A stretch of 64,000 nt of DNA from positions 620,001 through 684,000 of the forward strand of contig NW_027136916.1 in NCBI RefSeq assembly GCF_040869045.1. The letters run 5' to 3'. The stretch comes from Eurosta solidaginis. Its lineage: Eukaryota > Arthropoda > Insecta > Diptera > Tephritidae. Positions 1 to 11,860 of this stretch are shown piece after piece. Below the pieces are notes generated by a model. The model did no database searches and was not told the DNA's origin. It worked only from the letters and a program-made list of their open reading frames with translations. The position numbers and the translations under genes were made by a program. Every line of letters starts with the position of its first letter. Position 1 is the first letter of the stretch.

Positions 1-33
1 ACTGACGGTTAAGCGCCCATTAAGTAAGTAATT
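1..33 (+). mobile_element. 3' tail of an RTE-like non-LTR retrotransposon, cut by the window edge
   Basis: The first bases (GACGGTTAAGCGCC, then TTAAGTAAGTAA) match the extreme 3' end of the better preserved copy that ends near 63295. That family ends in a TAAG tetranucleotide repeat instead of poly(A). Only the tail is inside the window. Confidence 0.6.
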
Positions 34-35
34 AA

Positions 36-110
36 AGACCCGGAAGACGTTTTTCTGTCCTCACTTTGGTCTATCTGCCTAAATTTTAACAAGGTTTTAC
101 CTCTTGCTCT
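36..110 (-). mobile_element. Degraded Helitron 3'-end fragment
   Basis: The sequence AGACCCGGAAGACG followed by TTCTGTCC resembles the terminal hairpin of the Helitron at 21033-22271, and the next 50 bases also align loosely. The terminal CTAG is not preserved. How far the fragment extends cannot be told by eye. Confidence 0.35.
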
Positions 111-884
111 CACACATTTCACAGCGAACAAACACACGCACTTCATTTTTCGAAAAAAAAAAAATGTTATTTTTAATTTAAAAATTGTTCATCTACGAGA
201 GAGAAATCACAATTTTTTTCGATGCAGAATGAAGGTAAATACTCCAAAGTTTTACTGCAAAGAAGAAATATTAAAATCGATCTATCCGTTTTGGATTTAT
301 AGCTGTGTAAACAAAAATTTTATGAATTCTTACTACAATTATAAAATTTTCCACGCCCCTATAATATATGCAATCAAATTTTATTGAAAATATCCATCTA
401 ACGAAGCAAAGCTCTCAACTGCAAACAACTTTTTTATAATCGGAGAATTCTGTGTGAAGTTTTGGGCTTACAACGATATTCAACGACTTTGTTTTATAAG
501 ATTTATCGATTGCTTCGGCTTATTTCTATCAAAAAGTACAACATAAATTTGAACTGCTATCAAAAAATTTAAAAGATCGAATCAGTTTTATGATCTAACG
601 AACATTTTTAAAGGTAAGCGTTTTGCTATGTAAAAAGAAATTGCAAAATTTGGCACACCCTAATATTGATACTGAGACCGATATCGCACTGTAACTCAGA
701 GACTTATGTCAACAATACTTTGGGACCGGAATTGATTGTTACGTAAACATTACATATATATTGGTATGACAAAACATCTGAATGAGAGGGTTTGCATATT
801 TGATTATATGTATGTACATTAGGGTGTTTAACTTTGAAAAAAAATTTTTTTTGTTTGTTCTAGCTAGTTTGTAAAAATATCAAA
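111..884. other. AT-rich sequence, nothing recognised
   Basis: No open frame, RNA gene or repeat family was recognised here. Short A and T runs are the main feature. Confidence 0.5.
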
Positions 885-1440
885 TTGATTTAAAAGTCTC
901 TTGTGTTTAAGAAATTGGATGGCTTTGGATTGAAATTGGTTAATTATGAAGCCGAAAAATTCCCGTATAAATTACAAAGTGACATAAGGTCAACGGCCAT
1001 AATATCAATTGACCTTATGACAACTTCAAAAGGCCGCAAGGTCAATTGAAGTTATTGGCCATATAAAATGGTTACAGTTTCAACTATATTGCCATTACGA
1101 GCATTATGCCAAAAGGTCAACTTATGAAATAGCCATAAGGTCAACTTATATTTAAAAAGCTCTTGTGTTTAAGAAATTGTATTTTTAATAATAGCGGATG
1201 GTTTTGCAGTGAAAATTGTTAAATATGATTTCGAAAAATTCCTGCATAAATTACAAAGGAGTGACATAAGGTCAACAGCCATAATGTTAATGCACCTTAT
1301 GACAACTTCAAAAGGCTGCAAGGCCAATTGAAGCTATTGACCATATAAAATGGTTACAATTTCAACGACACTGACATTATGAGCATTATGCCATTAGGTC
1401 AACTTATGAAATGGCCATAAGGTCAACTTATATTTTGTTA
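885..1440. repeat. Tandem dimer of about 265-285-bp units rich in ATAAGGTCAAC
   Basis: Two successive units share the order TTGTGTTTAAGAAATTG, then CGAAAAATTCC, then ATAAATTACAAA, then several copies of GACATAAGGTCAAC or GCCATAAGGTCAACTTA. They start near 897 and 1161. The second unit has an extra stretch of about 20 bp near 1185. The ATAAGGTCAAC word occurs several times per unit, in both orientations, so the unit is itself built from a shorter motif. No coding potential was seen. Confidence 0.75.
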
Positions 1441-2097
1441 AAAGTTTGCATAAAAAGTGGTTCGGTAAGGACATCCCAGGTATACGAATAAGAAGAACAC
1501 AGTCAACTAGACATTTAGTGTAACCTTCGGATCATTTTTGTTTTCGTGCTAGTCTCGGTACTCTAAAAATATGGTTATGGCCCTTTTTCCCGAAATAGCA
1601 ATTAAGTCAAATATAGTTTTTGCAAATGGCCAATTAATTATATTTTAAAGGTCATAAAGTAAGTTGTCCTTATAGCCAATTGAAGTCGCCGAAACATAAA
1701 TCCTTTTCAAGCTGTTGAGTTATCCGGTAGATCAAAAGTGAAACACTTTAATTCAAGATATATCTTTTTTAGACTTTTTAGTTTCCATGACTCCTTAATT
1801 ACACACAAACTCAAGCCTGTGCGCACTGACTCATACTTAGAGAAAAAATTTTTGTTGAGGCAGATTTTTTTGCAGAAGCAAAAAAGTAAAAGAATACTTG
1901 AACAAGTTGTTGCTTATGGAAACTACAAAGTAGTAATGAATGCGGCATAACATAACCAAAAAAACATGTGTAAGCTAAGATTGAGTGTGAAAACATTGGC
2001 TGATTGTTGAACTTGAACTCGCAAAATACTGTTAGTATAACAAATGATTTCAGGGAAAAAAGCCTTCCTTGAAAAAATACAGGAAAAATTAAAATAA
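1441..2097. other. AT-rich flank with scattered GGTCAA/GGCCAATT words
   Basis: The stretch keeps occasional words related to the preceding dimer (TGGCCAATTAATTA, AGCCAATTGAAGTCG at about 1628-1690), which suggests older, decayed units. The small open frames here overlap on both strands and show no family features, so no gene is called. Confidence 0.4.
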
Positions 2098-3945
2098 AAC
2101 TAACAAGTAAGCAAGGCTAAGTTCGAGTGTAACCGAACATTACATACTCAGCTGAGAGCTTTGAAGACAAAAAAAGGGAAAATAACCATTTATCAAAACG
2201 AACCTAGGGTAACACTGGAATGTGTTTATATGACATTGGTTTCAAATGGAAGGTATTAAAGAGTATTTTAAAAGGGAGTGCGCCATAGTTCTATAGGTGG
2301 ACGCAATTTCAGGATATCGCCATAAAGGTGGCCCAGGGGTGACTCTAGAATGTGTGTTATACGATATGGGTATCAAATGAAAGGTGTTAATGATTACTTA
2401 AAACGTAGTGGGCCTTAGTTCTATAGGTGGATGCCTTTGCAAGATATCGCAATAAGGGTGGACCAGGGGGGACTCTAGAATGTGTTTGGACGATATGGGT
2501 ATAAAATGAAAGGTGTTAAAGTGTATTTTAAAAGATAGTGGGCCTTAGTTCTATAGGTGGACGCCTTTTCGAGATATCGCCATAAAGGTGGAACAGGGGT
2601 GACTCTAGATTGCTTTTGTACGATATGGGTATCAAATTAAAGGTATTAATGAGGGGTTTAAAAGGGAGTGGCCCTTAGTTGTATAAGAGAAGGCGTTTTC
2701 GATATATCGACCGAAATGGGGATCAGGGTGACCCCGAACATCATCTGTCGGGTATCGCTAATTTATTTATATATGTAATACCACGAACAGTATTCCTGCC
2801 AAATTCCAAGGGCTTTTGATTTCGCCCTGCAGAACTTTTTTGTTTTCTTCTACTTGATATTGTGTCACACCCATTTTACAAAGTTTTTTCTAAAGTTACA
2901 TTTTGCGTCAATAAACCAATCCAATTACCTTTTCTTATTTGGTACAGAGTTATGGCATTTTTTGCATTTTTCGTAATTTTCGATATCGCAAAAGTGGGCG
3001 TGGTCATATTCGGATTTCGGCCATATTTTGTACCAAGCTAAAGTGAGTTCAAGTAAGTACGTGAACTAAGTTTAGTTAAGATATATCGATTTTTGCTCAA
3101 GTTATCATGTTAAAGGCCGAGCGGAAGGACAGACGGTCGACTGCGTATAAAAACTGGGCGTGGCTTCAACCGATTTCACCCATTTTCACAGAAAAGAGTT
3201 ATCGTCATAGAATCTATGCACACACGAAATTTCACAAGGATTGGTAAATTTTAGTTCGACTTATGGCCTTAAAAGTATTCTAGATGAATTAAATGATAAA
3301 GGGCGGAGCCACGCCCATTTTGAAATTTTGTTTTATTTTTGTATTTGGTTGCACCATATCATTACTGGGGTTGAAGGTTGGCATAATTTACTTATATACT
3401 GTAAAGATTTTAAATTTTTTATTAAAAATTGACTTTAAAAAAATTTTTTTTTAAAAGTGGTCGTGTTCGTCATCAGATTTTGCTAATTTTTATTTAGCGC
3501 ACATATAGTAATAGATAGATATCTTCAACGACTGCGAAATTACAGCTTGCAAAACTTTTAAATTACCTTTTATTAAAATTGGGCGGTGCCACGCCCATTG
3601 TCCAAAAATTTACCAATTTTCTCTTTTGTGTCATAAGGTCAACACAACTACCAAGTTTCATCGCTTTATTCGTCTTTGGTAATGAATTATTGCACTTTTT
3701 CGGTTTTTCGAAATTTTCGGTATCGAAAAAGTGGGCGTGGTTATAGCCCGATATTGTTCATTTTAAACAGCGATCTAAGATAAGTGCTCAGGAACCTGCG
3801 TACCAAATTTCATCAAGATACCTCAAAATTTACTCAAGTTATCGTGTTAAAGGACGGACGGACGGAGGGACGGACGGACGGAAATGGCGAACAAAGTTAA
3901 TATACTCTGTGAGCTCTGCCCAGCTGGGTATAAAAAGGAGCAAGG
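2098..3945 (+). repeat. Long dispersed repeat (family A), copy 1, with internal 129-bp monomers
   Basis: The copy starts at GTAAGCAAGGCTAAGTTCG and ends at the GCCCAGCTGGGTATAAAAA region. Within it a monomer (GACTCTAGAATGTGTTT ... CTATAGGTGGACGCC ... GATATCGCCATAAAGGTGG) recurs from about 2212, 2341, 2470 and 2601, so the period is 129-131 bp. The 3' half contains GTGGGCGTGG boxes and a (GGAC)n run at 3853-3890. Related copies lie at about 9751-10255 and 58150-59240. It has no protein-coding potential; I take it to be a dispersed non-coding mobile repeat abundant in tephritids, with class unknown. Confidence 0.75.
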
Positions 3946-4019
3946 CGCAACAATCTAACTACTTTTATAAGGCAATAGCCGAAAAAAAGTCAGGGGTGGT
4001 CACTTTGGCGCCAATGTTA

Positions 4020-4800
4020 AATTCAATACCCATCATCATCATTTTGGCCGCTTCGTAATAAATAACGCCAGACATCCGTCTTGCGCGATAGTTTACTTAT
4101 GAAAATTGGGAGCACCAATGGAGGTCAAGTCTTCCTTCACCTGTCTCCAAAACGCCAGTGGAGGTCTCCGCTTTCCCTTGCTTCAAAACTGTGTTGTTGG
4201 TTGAGGTCTTTTCTGCTCAGAGCTACTTCGCTTCATTCGCATTACATTACCTAACCAGCGAATCCTCTGGGCTCTTATTAGCTGCTTTATCTTCATACCT
4301 GCATTATGATCATGCAGATCATCATTATACCTTCTTCGATACTTTCCATCGGCTTCAGAAAATACTATAAATCTTCCGAAAAGCTTTTCTTTCAAACACT
4401 TCAAGAGGCATCTTCTCTTTTCTCGACACTAGCACAGGTATGATGAGTGATTGCAAACCGTGAGTTTTGTTCGTAAAGAGAGGGATTTACCTTTCAGTTG
4501 CCTTCTCACTCCATGGAAGCGCTTTGTTGGCAAGAGTTATTCTTCATTTGATTTCTAAACTGAAATTGCTTTCGCCGTTAATGTCGGTTCCCAGATAGAC
4601 GAAGTCCTCCACAGACTCGTTTTGTAGCCGTCTTTAATGACGTGGCTGTAGAGGAGCAACCTCGTCGACTCTTTCTTACTTCATCTTGTGCTCAGTAATG
4701 CTGGTTCCTAGGTAGACGAAGTCCTCCACAATCTCGTGTCCTAGCCGTCTTCATGACGTGACTGCCAAGGAGCAACTGCGTCGACTCTTTCGTGATTCAT
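4020..4800 (-). mobile_element. Decayed RTE-like non-LTR fragment (antisense)
   Basis: On the minus strand at 4404-4183 a short frame retains EADGKYRRRYNDDL and IRAQRIRWLGNVMRM, the signature of the RTE-like C-terminal domain that is intact at 62613-63266 (EYRRRFNDEL, RLRWLGHVMRM). A related block at about 4570-4800 carries a local duplication: TTCCCAGATAGACGAAGTCC recurs as TTCCTAGGTAGACGAAGTCC about 120 bp later. The frame is broken outside the quoted part, so this is a relic. Confidence 0.55.
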
Positions 4801-5414
4801 CTTGTCCTCATTTGTTGCAAGACCCACCTTTTATGCTTCTTCATCCAATCTTGAGAGGGCACAACTTACGGAGCATTTATTAAGGCTAATTACATGACTG
4901 TCTGCAGAAGCCGCGCCAGCAATAGTACGCTCTCGGTACAGTTCTGCTACTAGAGTTAGCTGGAATTCAGAAAATTTGCATTCAAGAAACTTCTTTTCGC
5001 TCTGTAAAAAGGTGATTTGAAATCGAAAAAGAGATGGTGCGTGTTGATTCTCTTATCGTATGTCTTTTTCAAGATCTGGCACATCGCAAAGACCAGGTCT
5101 GAGGCTGCACTGATAAGATGCAATCAGCTCATCCTGCCTCCTTTTCCTATCCTCTCTCGTTATTGCTGTTTCTGTAGCAGTGATTTGGGTCATCTTATAT
5201 TGGCGTTCACTCACAAATTGTCAACAATATCGCCTAAGTGTAGGAAACTCGCAGTTTCAACAGGGTTATACAAAATATATATGGATGCCAGATGCATTGA
5301 GAAGATGGTAGGGGGATTCAAGGGGATAATAAGCGGAATACAAAGCTTCAGCAACCCAACTGTCAACCTCACATCTCGTATGGGGAATCCTGTACCGAAT
5401 ATAAATGTATCATA
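4801..5414. other. Unassigned spacer between retrotransposon relics
   Basis: An open frame at 5017-5478 runs into the Jockey-type tail and resembles no protein family. Part of this stretch (5330-5414) matches the sequence upstream of the related tail at 29060, so it is probably decayed 3' sequence of the same element family. Confidence 0.35.
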
Positions 5415-5580
5415 CACATATTTAGCAGGCGACGCTCTGACGATGGAGCGGGATGGCCTAGAAGGTTTAATGTGGTGATTTTAATCGCTACCGAGATGGT
5501 CGCGCTAGTAACTTAATAGTGCAAAGGACCATCAACATCGATAACATAATGATAATACAACAACAACAACAACAACAGCA
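5415..5580 (+). mobile_element. 3' end of a Jockey-type non-LTR element with (CAA)n tail
   Basis: The block GGCCTAGAAGGTTTAATGTG ... GAGATGGTCG ... GGACCATCAACATCGATAAC ends in (CAACAA)n. Equivalent blocks occur at about 27676-27795, 29060-29310 and 60535-60695. The repeated 3' boundary with a trinucleotide tail indicates 5'-truncated retrotransposon insertions. Assignment to Jockey rests on the C-terminal protein fragment next to the 60695 copy. Confidence 0.5.
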
Positions 5581-6777
5581 GAAGATAGTTGGCGTTATGT
5601 AGGGAAGCTTTGCATGCGGGACATAAATTGGGTATTTCGGGGCAGAATCTGGGCAAGAAAGTGCTTAGCCTTTAATGGTTTTGAGATCGAAGTTGTGCGA
5701 AAGTGACGCTTGTCTCCGTGGGGACATTGATTTCCTCAACTGCAAATTTCGGATATTTGGTATTTAGAAAGAGGCTTCCTGTGCAATTATCTGCATAACT
5801 CTGTGCCGAGTTATCATGGACGAGACTGAGAGCTTGTTTATTCTCGTCCCTTTCAAACGGCTAAGTTCGTATGCACCTCTTCTCCTCTTAAGGGTCTGTT
5901 TCTTTTTCCTCTTTTTTTTTATCGTGCTTTGCCTTTGGCTTTTTCATTCTTCAGCGTTTTTCAACTTAATTTTTCCCTAAGTCATAAAATTCCTTTTCCT
6001 AATTTTTTTTCTTTTTTTCTTCTATACAATACATTGGTTCCTAATAATTCAGTTTTTGTTCCCTATCTGTCACCATTTATTGGGCCTTTATTTTCTTTGT
6101 AGAATTTTTTATTATTCTTTTCCTTTGATTCTTTCTTTTTAGATTTCTTCGTCTATCTTTTTATATTATTTTTCTACTTGCTCTTGCTACATCTTACTAT
6201 TTTATCTTCAACCTTTTTCATTGCCTTCTACTTTTTCCAAATCTTTTTCGTCTCACTATCAGATTGTCGTTATTTTAGCGATAAAGACACACTCCGAAGG
6301 TTTCTGGAAGTGCTATCGACGTTGACGGTCCTTTGCCGCTTATGGATCGGATTATAAGCACCATTAAGTTATACGACTGACTATATCGGAAACGATTTAA
6401 TATGACCAGATTGAAAATTCCAGGCAATCCTACTCCCACTCCGTAGTTCCATGAGTCACTTTTGGGGCCACCAGAGCCTTGTCTGCTAATGAAGCAAGAT
6501 TCGCCGCTGGTAGTGAGGTTGTCAATTGGTTTGGTGCAGCTATAAATAGCGCTGGAATACGCTTGAAAAGGCTGCGCTATACAACGCCTCGAATCAATTA
6601 GGTAATTTAGTAGCCTCCTATGACAAGGATACCTGCTTCTTAAGCCACTGGACGTCTTTAAACTACCATCGTCTTAATACAGTTCAAAAGTCTTGAAACG
6701 CGCTTTCTGAATGACCCCAAATCGAAACAACAATTCGAGTAATGCCCGGACTTGCTTAATTTTTATACTGCGGTAAC
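5581..6777. other. Pyrimidine-rich spacer, no gene seen
   Basis: 5880-6250 is strongly T/C-rich on the + strand, with many TTTCTTTTT and CCTCTT runs. 6250-6370 resembles decayed non-LTR 3' sequence. No open frame of interest was found. Confidence 0.4.
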
Positions 6778-7348
6778 TTACTAGCAACAACATCAGCACT
6801 GAAATCCATCGAAGAATCAATTTTGCCAATAAATGCTAATTTGGACTAGGTAGGCAACTGAAAAGTAAAGTCCTCTCTGGGCGAACGAAAATCATACTCT
6901 ACAAGTTACTTATCGTACCCGTCGTGTTATATGGGGCAGAAGCATGGACCATGACATCAGCAGATGAATCGGCTTTGGGATTGTTCGAGAAAAAAATTCT
7001 TCGAAAGATTTATGAACCTCTACGCGTTGGCGATGGCGAGTACCGAAGAAGATTAAATGATGAGCTGTACGAGCTATACGCAGACATCAAGCAGTGGCTG
7101 CGCTGGCTAGGCCATGTTATGCGAATAAAAGATGATGCTCCGGCCAAGAAAGTGTTTCTATCGGAACCCGCCTATGGAAGCAGAGGTAAAAGGCGGCCCC
7201 ACTCCGTTGGAAGGACCAGGTGGAAAACGATTTAAACTCCCTTGTTGTGACCAATTGGCACCGTTTGGCGGAGCGAAAGAGCGACTGGCGCGCCTTGTTG
7301 GACGGCCATAACCGTTTAGACGGTTAAGCGCCAATTAAGTAAGTAAGT
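6778..7348 (+). pseudogene. RTE-like non-LTR retrotransposon, 3' fragment (reverse transcriptase C-terminal domain)
   Basis: The frame at 6924-7235 reads LLYGAEAWTM-type sequence, then FEKKILRKIYEPLRVGDGEY, WLRWLGHVMRI and AYGSRGK. This is the same domain as the intact copy at 62613-63266, and the flanking DNA aligns from 6778 on. Compared with that copy it has lost about 20 bp near 7086 (the VQRIKTQ region) and is frameshifted near 7195. It ends in GCGCCAATTAAGTAAGTAAGTAAG, the family's tetranucleotide tail. It is a 5'-truncated dead copy. Confidence 0.8.
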
Positions 7349-9750
7349 AAGCTAACTTACTGCCTCCGATTACCTCTTGTATTTAAACACCAGAGAACTG
7401 CAATCAATTTTAGTCAGAAAAGTTTTTCGAAGTTAGATGGGCAAGAAAATCAGCAACAGCAATAAACTAAAAAGTACCAAAAACGAAAATATTTTCGGAA
7501 ATAATTGCAACAGCTAGAGCAACAATCAACGAAACACAAAAGAAAAAACAACAACAAATACCCGAAGCAGAAAAAGTCTCGTAAAATATTTGTTTAGTTG
7601 CGCGTGCTTAGACGTTGGTCAACAGTGCGTATACGTAACATTGTTGTTAGTGCGATACCGAAAACGGGCTAAATAGATGGTTAATGGATGGATAGTTGGA
7701 GAAATGTGAGGTGTGGTGCAGAGCCAAGTGTTGGTGGCTGCATTGGTGTGTAAGTTGGTATCAAATTGATGACTATGTAACAGCAGGAAGAAGCAGCGGA
7801 ATATAGAGCATAAAAATGAAGAATAAAAAGGGGTAGAAAAAGAAAAAAAGTTTATTGGTGTTTCGCAAGAGAAGCCGGCAATAGAAAAATAGCAAGAGAT
7901 AACCATCGCATATGTGTTTGTATGCGTGCGCCGGCTTGTATCTACAAACAGAAATTTCAATGTAATGCGCCACAATTGCGTGCCTCTAAGCGTTGATGAT
8001 GTCTGGGATTTAGTGGCTAAGTTTTGTTCAGAAGCCTTAATATATATCTATGTCTTTTATATGTATATACATATATGTATTTGGTGGCCAGCAGCTATTG
8101 AGGCATGTTAGCTTACTCTAAACTGAGTTGTTAGGCCAACAAGTCGCTTAACTTCAATTTACATATTCACCTTTCGTGAATACTAACACATAGTCAACTG
8201 TTGGCGTGTTATGTAAATATTTATGAATTATGTATAAGTTTGTTAAAGTAGTTTGAAGGAGTTTAAGTGACAAATTGTGTAAATGTAGTTGTTGTTAGTT
8301 TTATATTGTTTAAATACTTAATCGAAATGGTTTGTAAAGCTCTGGTTAAGAAAACATTCTGGTTATAGTATAGCCATAGCTAGGGTAAACACAGTTCAGG
8401 GACGAATGAAGAAATAGAACTATGCAGAAGAGCCAGAAAACTGCACTTACACTTCGATCACGGAGCTCGTAGTGCCTGGCTTCGTAAATGATACCAAGAG
8501 ATGAAATGGGTGGTGAAAACTTTTTCTAGGTTTTTTGTTTAAGTGACTTAAACTATGAGCATTTTTCTTTCGTTTGTTCCATTAGCCATTGAGTGCGTTT
8601 GTAATTCTCAACTGGTTAGTGAAATATTCTAAAGACATAGTCTAAAACTTATATACCAAAGCGGGGGTTTTTCAAAGCAAAATGAGGTTGCTCAACCCGC
8701 AGCAAATAACTTAGAGCCCCCAGTGCTCGCCCCAATACATATAATACATACAAGGTGTAACAAGTGCATAGCGACTTCTCTCTCTAAAATAACACACAGT
8801 CCAAAAAAAAAAAAAACTATTCGCCCGTCGAATCACCAAAGCTTAGACATGGCTCTTCGCCGATCCCAGATGGTACATTCACTGCCATGCTACAAGTTTC
8901 AATCAGAGCGACCGTGGAATGACTTTAAATAATATTCGATGATACGTTAGACTGCATCATGTACACAACTCTTGAAAAGCAGCTCGCATAGTTTTCTTAT
9001 CAGAAGCGGAGATGGTCAGTCAGATGTAGGATGAATAACCCTGTATGAGAAACCCTGTATGAGAAATCTTGCGCAAAATATATATGAATCATTGTAGACA
9101 ATAAGTTGTCGAGAAGCTTTACGTGGAGAGATACAAGAGTGAGGGAGAGGGAGAGATACAAGAATGCCTCGATAGCACTTTATGCTGTAAATGAATGCTA
9201 CGGTGTACGTGGGGAATATCGCCATATCTCTCTTTCCTTGGGCACTTTAAGCGACCTTTAGCCTTTCTTATACCATGATGCCCTTGCTAATTGGATGGCC
9301 ACACAAAGGAAACCCACTTCAAAAAAACTAGACTGCCATCAATAATGGCAGCTCTGAAAATTACCTCGATGGCTACACTGTATACTATTCTGCATACCCC
9401 ACCTGCAGAAATGACGTTAACAACTGCAACGAGACTCAATGCCTCGAGGACACTTGTTTGCATGCCACATGGCCATATAACTGTAGCGTTATAAAGTAAT
9501 GGAAGAAGTACGGTCTGCGGTATACTGCGCTGGTCTGGAAACAAACAGATATTGTAGTTCCTCCCTGCAGGAAAATAGCTTATATTGCAGGCACTACAAC
9601 TTTTATAAAGCCAAGCCTCAATTAAGGTATTAATCTCGCAAAGAACAACATTTAAAAGTGTATAAGAGATAAGCAATCCCAAGAAAGAATCGTGATAGGA
9701 CGACGCGTAAACTTGTATTAAGTACCCGGACATATGGAAATATATGAAAA
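7349..9750. other. Mostly unassigned sequence; possible distant host 5' leader
   Basis: 7380-7600 has a TATTTAAA box followed by A-rich, CAA- and AACAG-rich sequence, the texture of a fly 5' untranslated leader. No transcript evidence is available. 8010-8090 is an AT dinucleotide-like tract and 8804-8820 a poly(A) run. A small duplication (CCCTGTATGAGAAA) lies at 9040-9065. The open frames at 7619-7975 and 9287-9733 have no recognisable domains and overlap frames on the other strand. Confidence 0.3.
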
Positions 9751-10255
9751 CAAGTAAGGAAGGCTAAGTTCGGGTGTAACCGCACTTTACATAATCAGCT
9801 GCAAAATTACAGCTTGCAAAACTTTTAAATTACCTTCTTTTAAAAGTGGGCGGTGCCACACCCAATGTCAAACATTTTACTAATTCTCTATTTTGCGTCA
9901 TAATATCAACCCACCTACCAAGTTTTGTCGCTTTAACCGTCTATGGTAATGAATTATCACACTATTCTGGTTTTTCGAAATTTTCGATATGGAAAAAGTG
10001 GGCGTGGTTATAGTCCGATTTGGCTCATTTTTAGTAGTGATCTGAGATGAGTGCCCACGTCCTTATATACCAAATTACATTAAGATACCTAAAAATTTAC
10101 TCGAGTTATCGTGTTTACGGACAGACGGACGGACGGACATGGCTAAATGGATTTATTTTTTCGCCCAGATCATTTTGATATATAGAAGTCTGTATCCATC
10201 TGGATTAGTTTATGCAGTTACGGGGTACCGTTAATATACTCCGTGAGCTCTACTC
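9751..10255 (+). repeat. Family A dispersed repeat, copy 2 (internal deletion derivative)
   Basis: The copy has the family head (GTAAGGAAGGCTAAGTTCGG to about 9800) fused directly to the 3' third, starting at AAATTACAGCTTGC, which lies about 1.45 kb from the head in copy 1. All 129-bp monomers are missing. The 3' portion keeps GTGGGCGTGGTTATAG, ACGGACAGACGGACGG and ATATACTCCGTGAGCTC. Confidence 0.75.
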
Positions 10256-10533
10256 GTCTGAGCATAAAACAGCGTGTGAGATGGCTAAAATGGCATGCCG
10301 ATTACCAAGAGTTTCACATGATCTACCAAACAGGAAAGGAGTGACTACAAGCGCGGGACAGCAAAAGTTCGAAGATCGTATTCACACCTTACGATCTTAT
10401 ACTAACAAATTTACTCTTATGACTAAAAAGAGACAACTGTAGGCTCATGATTGTTACGCCTCCTAGAAAACCCCTTTTGGCGTCACATTTTTTATTAAGC
10501 CCAGTCAATTAAATTAAAGATTGGAATTGTGGT

Positions 10534-10790
10534 TTAGAGGAGGCAAATATCGAGCACGTTTTTTGCTCATACCCTGTGCACGCCAGGCTATGATCCCTAC
10601 TGTAAGGAGTGGCACAATTATCATATCTAGAAGCGGCAAGCACCATAGATCCTTGAAAGCTTTCAAAAATAATGAGCTATTTTAAAACACAGGTTCTGGA
10701 TTTTTATGGAGTTTTCCAGTTTAAGGCTTCAGAAAAATCTATGTGAGGTCCTCACGGTTCTGGCAAGTTTAACTTAATCTTAATGTTGCT
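10534..10790 (+). mobile_element. Non-LTR retrotransposon C-terminal relic (I/R1/LOA-like)
   Basis: Forward translation gives EANIEHVFCSYPVHARL and then AQLSYLEAASTIDP, separated by stops. The arrangement matches the segment after RNase H in I-superfamily retrotransposons (E-x2-EH-x2-C-x-CP-x-L). A second relic with the same layout lies at 38150-38440. Clade assignment is tentative. Confidence 0.5.
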
Positions 10791-11103
10791 TTGCCCGGCC
10801 ATGGGGCGGCTGATTTATCTTTAAGCTTTTTAGTATACGGATACTTTTGTGTTTCCGGCAAATCAAATTCCATTCAATCATTGACCACTTTTCGCTTTTG
10901 TTTTTGTTTATCAGAACAATACAGCTGGCATCAATTTTAAAAGCGAAGCTCGCCAACCAACCGAAAACCGCATCAGCCAACAAAAGAAAACGTCAAAATA
11001 GCTAAAAAAAGGAAGCAAAAGCCACGCGAATGAACTAAATAAAATATTTTTGCACAAACTTTCTATACAAATTGAAAATGAAAACACGAGAAAAAGTGAA
11101 TAT
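10791..11103 (+). other. Possible A-rich 5' leader segment up to the BEL insertion point
   Basis: A pyrimidine-rich tract ending TTTTTGTTTATCAG at 10914 could be a 3' splice site. It is followed by A-rich sequence with no long open frame, typical of fly 5' leaders. The segment is interrupted at 11104-11108 by the BEL/Pao insertion and resumes at 20004. If it belongs to the downstream K2P gene, the element sits in or next to its leader. This is inference only. Confidence 0.25.
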
Positions 11104-11108
11104 ACCAG
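11104..11108. repeat. Target-site duplication, left (ACCAG)
   Basis: It is identical to 19999-20003 and directly abuts the TG of the left LTR. Five base pairs is normal for BEL/Pao. Confidence 0.9.
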
Positions 11109-11761
11109 TGTATAAAAATTGCAGTAATTAAGATAGGTAAGGGTGCACCAGGGAATGGTAGAGGGGATGAGCACTCCACTCGAGTATAGAACGCACTATA
11201 GGGAGTAGACGCACAAGGGAAGCACTTCACTTTAGTAAATAAAAAGGCGCGACAACTTTCGATTTTGTATAGGTATAAAATTATAAACTTTAATATTTAT
11301 TATTTAATTATTTAGTTTAACACTTTTTGTATAATAAATTAGAGGCGCTTGTATAGTTAGGCTGATGGCGAACAACTAACTTAAAAGCGGTCCAATGCAT
11401 TCAGTTGGACCGCTTACTTTTTAACTTAAGGAGAGAGAAAAACGGTAAGTGTATAAATAGGTAAATAGGAAAATATGTATGCATTTCTTAAATCTGCATA
11501 TTTTAGGCAAACGGTAGCTTACTAAATCGATACAGGGTGAATGTAAAATATGAGTATGAGTATGAGTATGTGATTTTATACAATGTAAATATTTCTGAAT
11601 GGTAAGTATTTCAAATAAGGGTAAGTATTTCTGAAATGTCTATATATAATTAAAAAGGGTAGGCATATATTACAAATTTAAGGTAAGTATTAAGATGTAA
11701 GGATTATATATATTAATATTGTACGTGTATGCATATGTATATTTGACTCATGTCTTCAACA
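11109..11761 (-). repeat. BEL/Pao LTR (3' LTR in element orientation)
   Basis: It runs TGTATAAAAATTGCAG ... CTTCAACA on the + strand and is 653 bp. It differs from the other LTR at about 11181, 11207, the T-run near 11325, 11620, 11705 and 11752. Read on the + strand it contains several GGTAAGT words (about 11451, 11602, 11621, 11680). Confidence 0.93.
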
Positions 11762-11860
11762 TGGCGGCCGGCCTGCGGAGCTGAGGGATGTAGACGCTCT
11801 TCGAGATCCTCTGAGGTTCCGTCGACTTTGTTGAAGATTCTTCGCTGATGTAGAGAGTTG

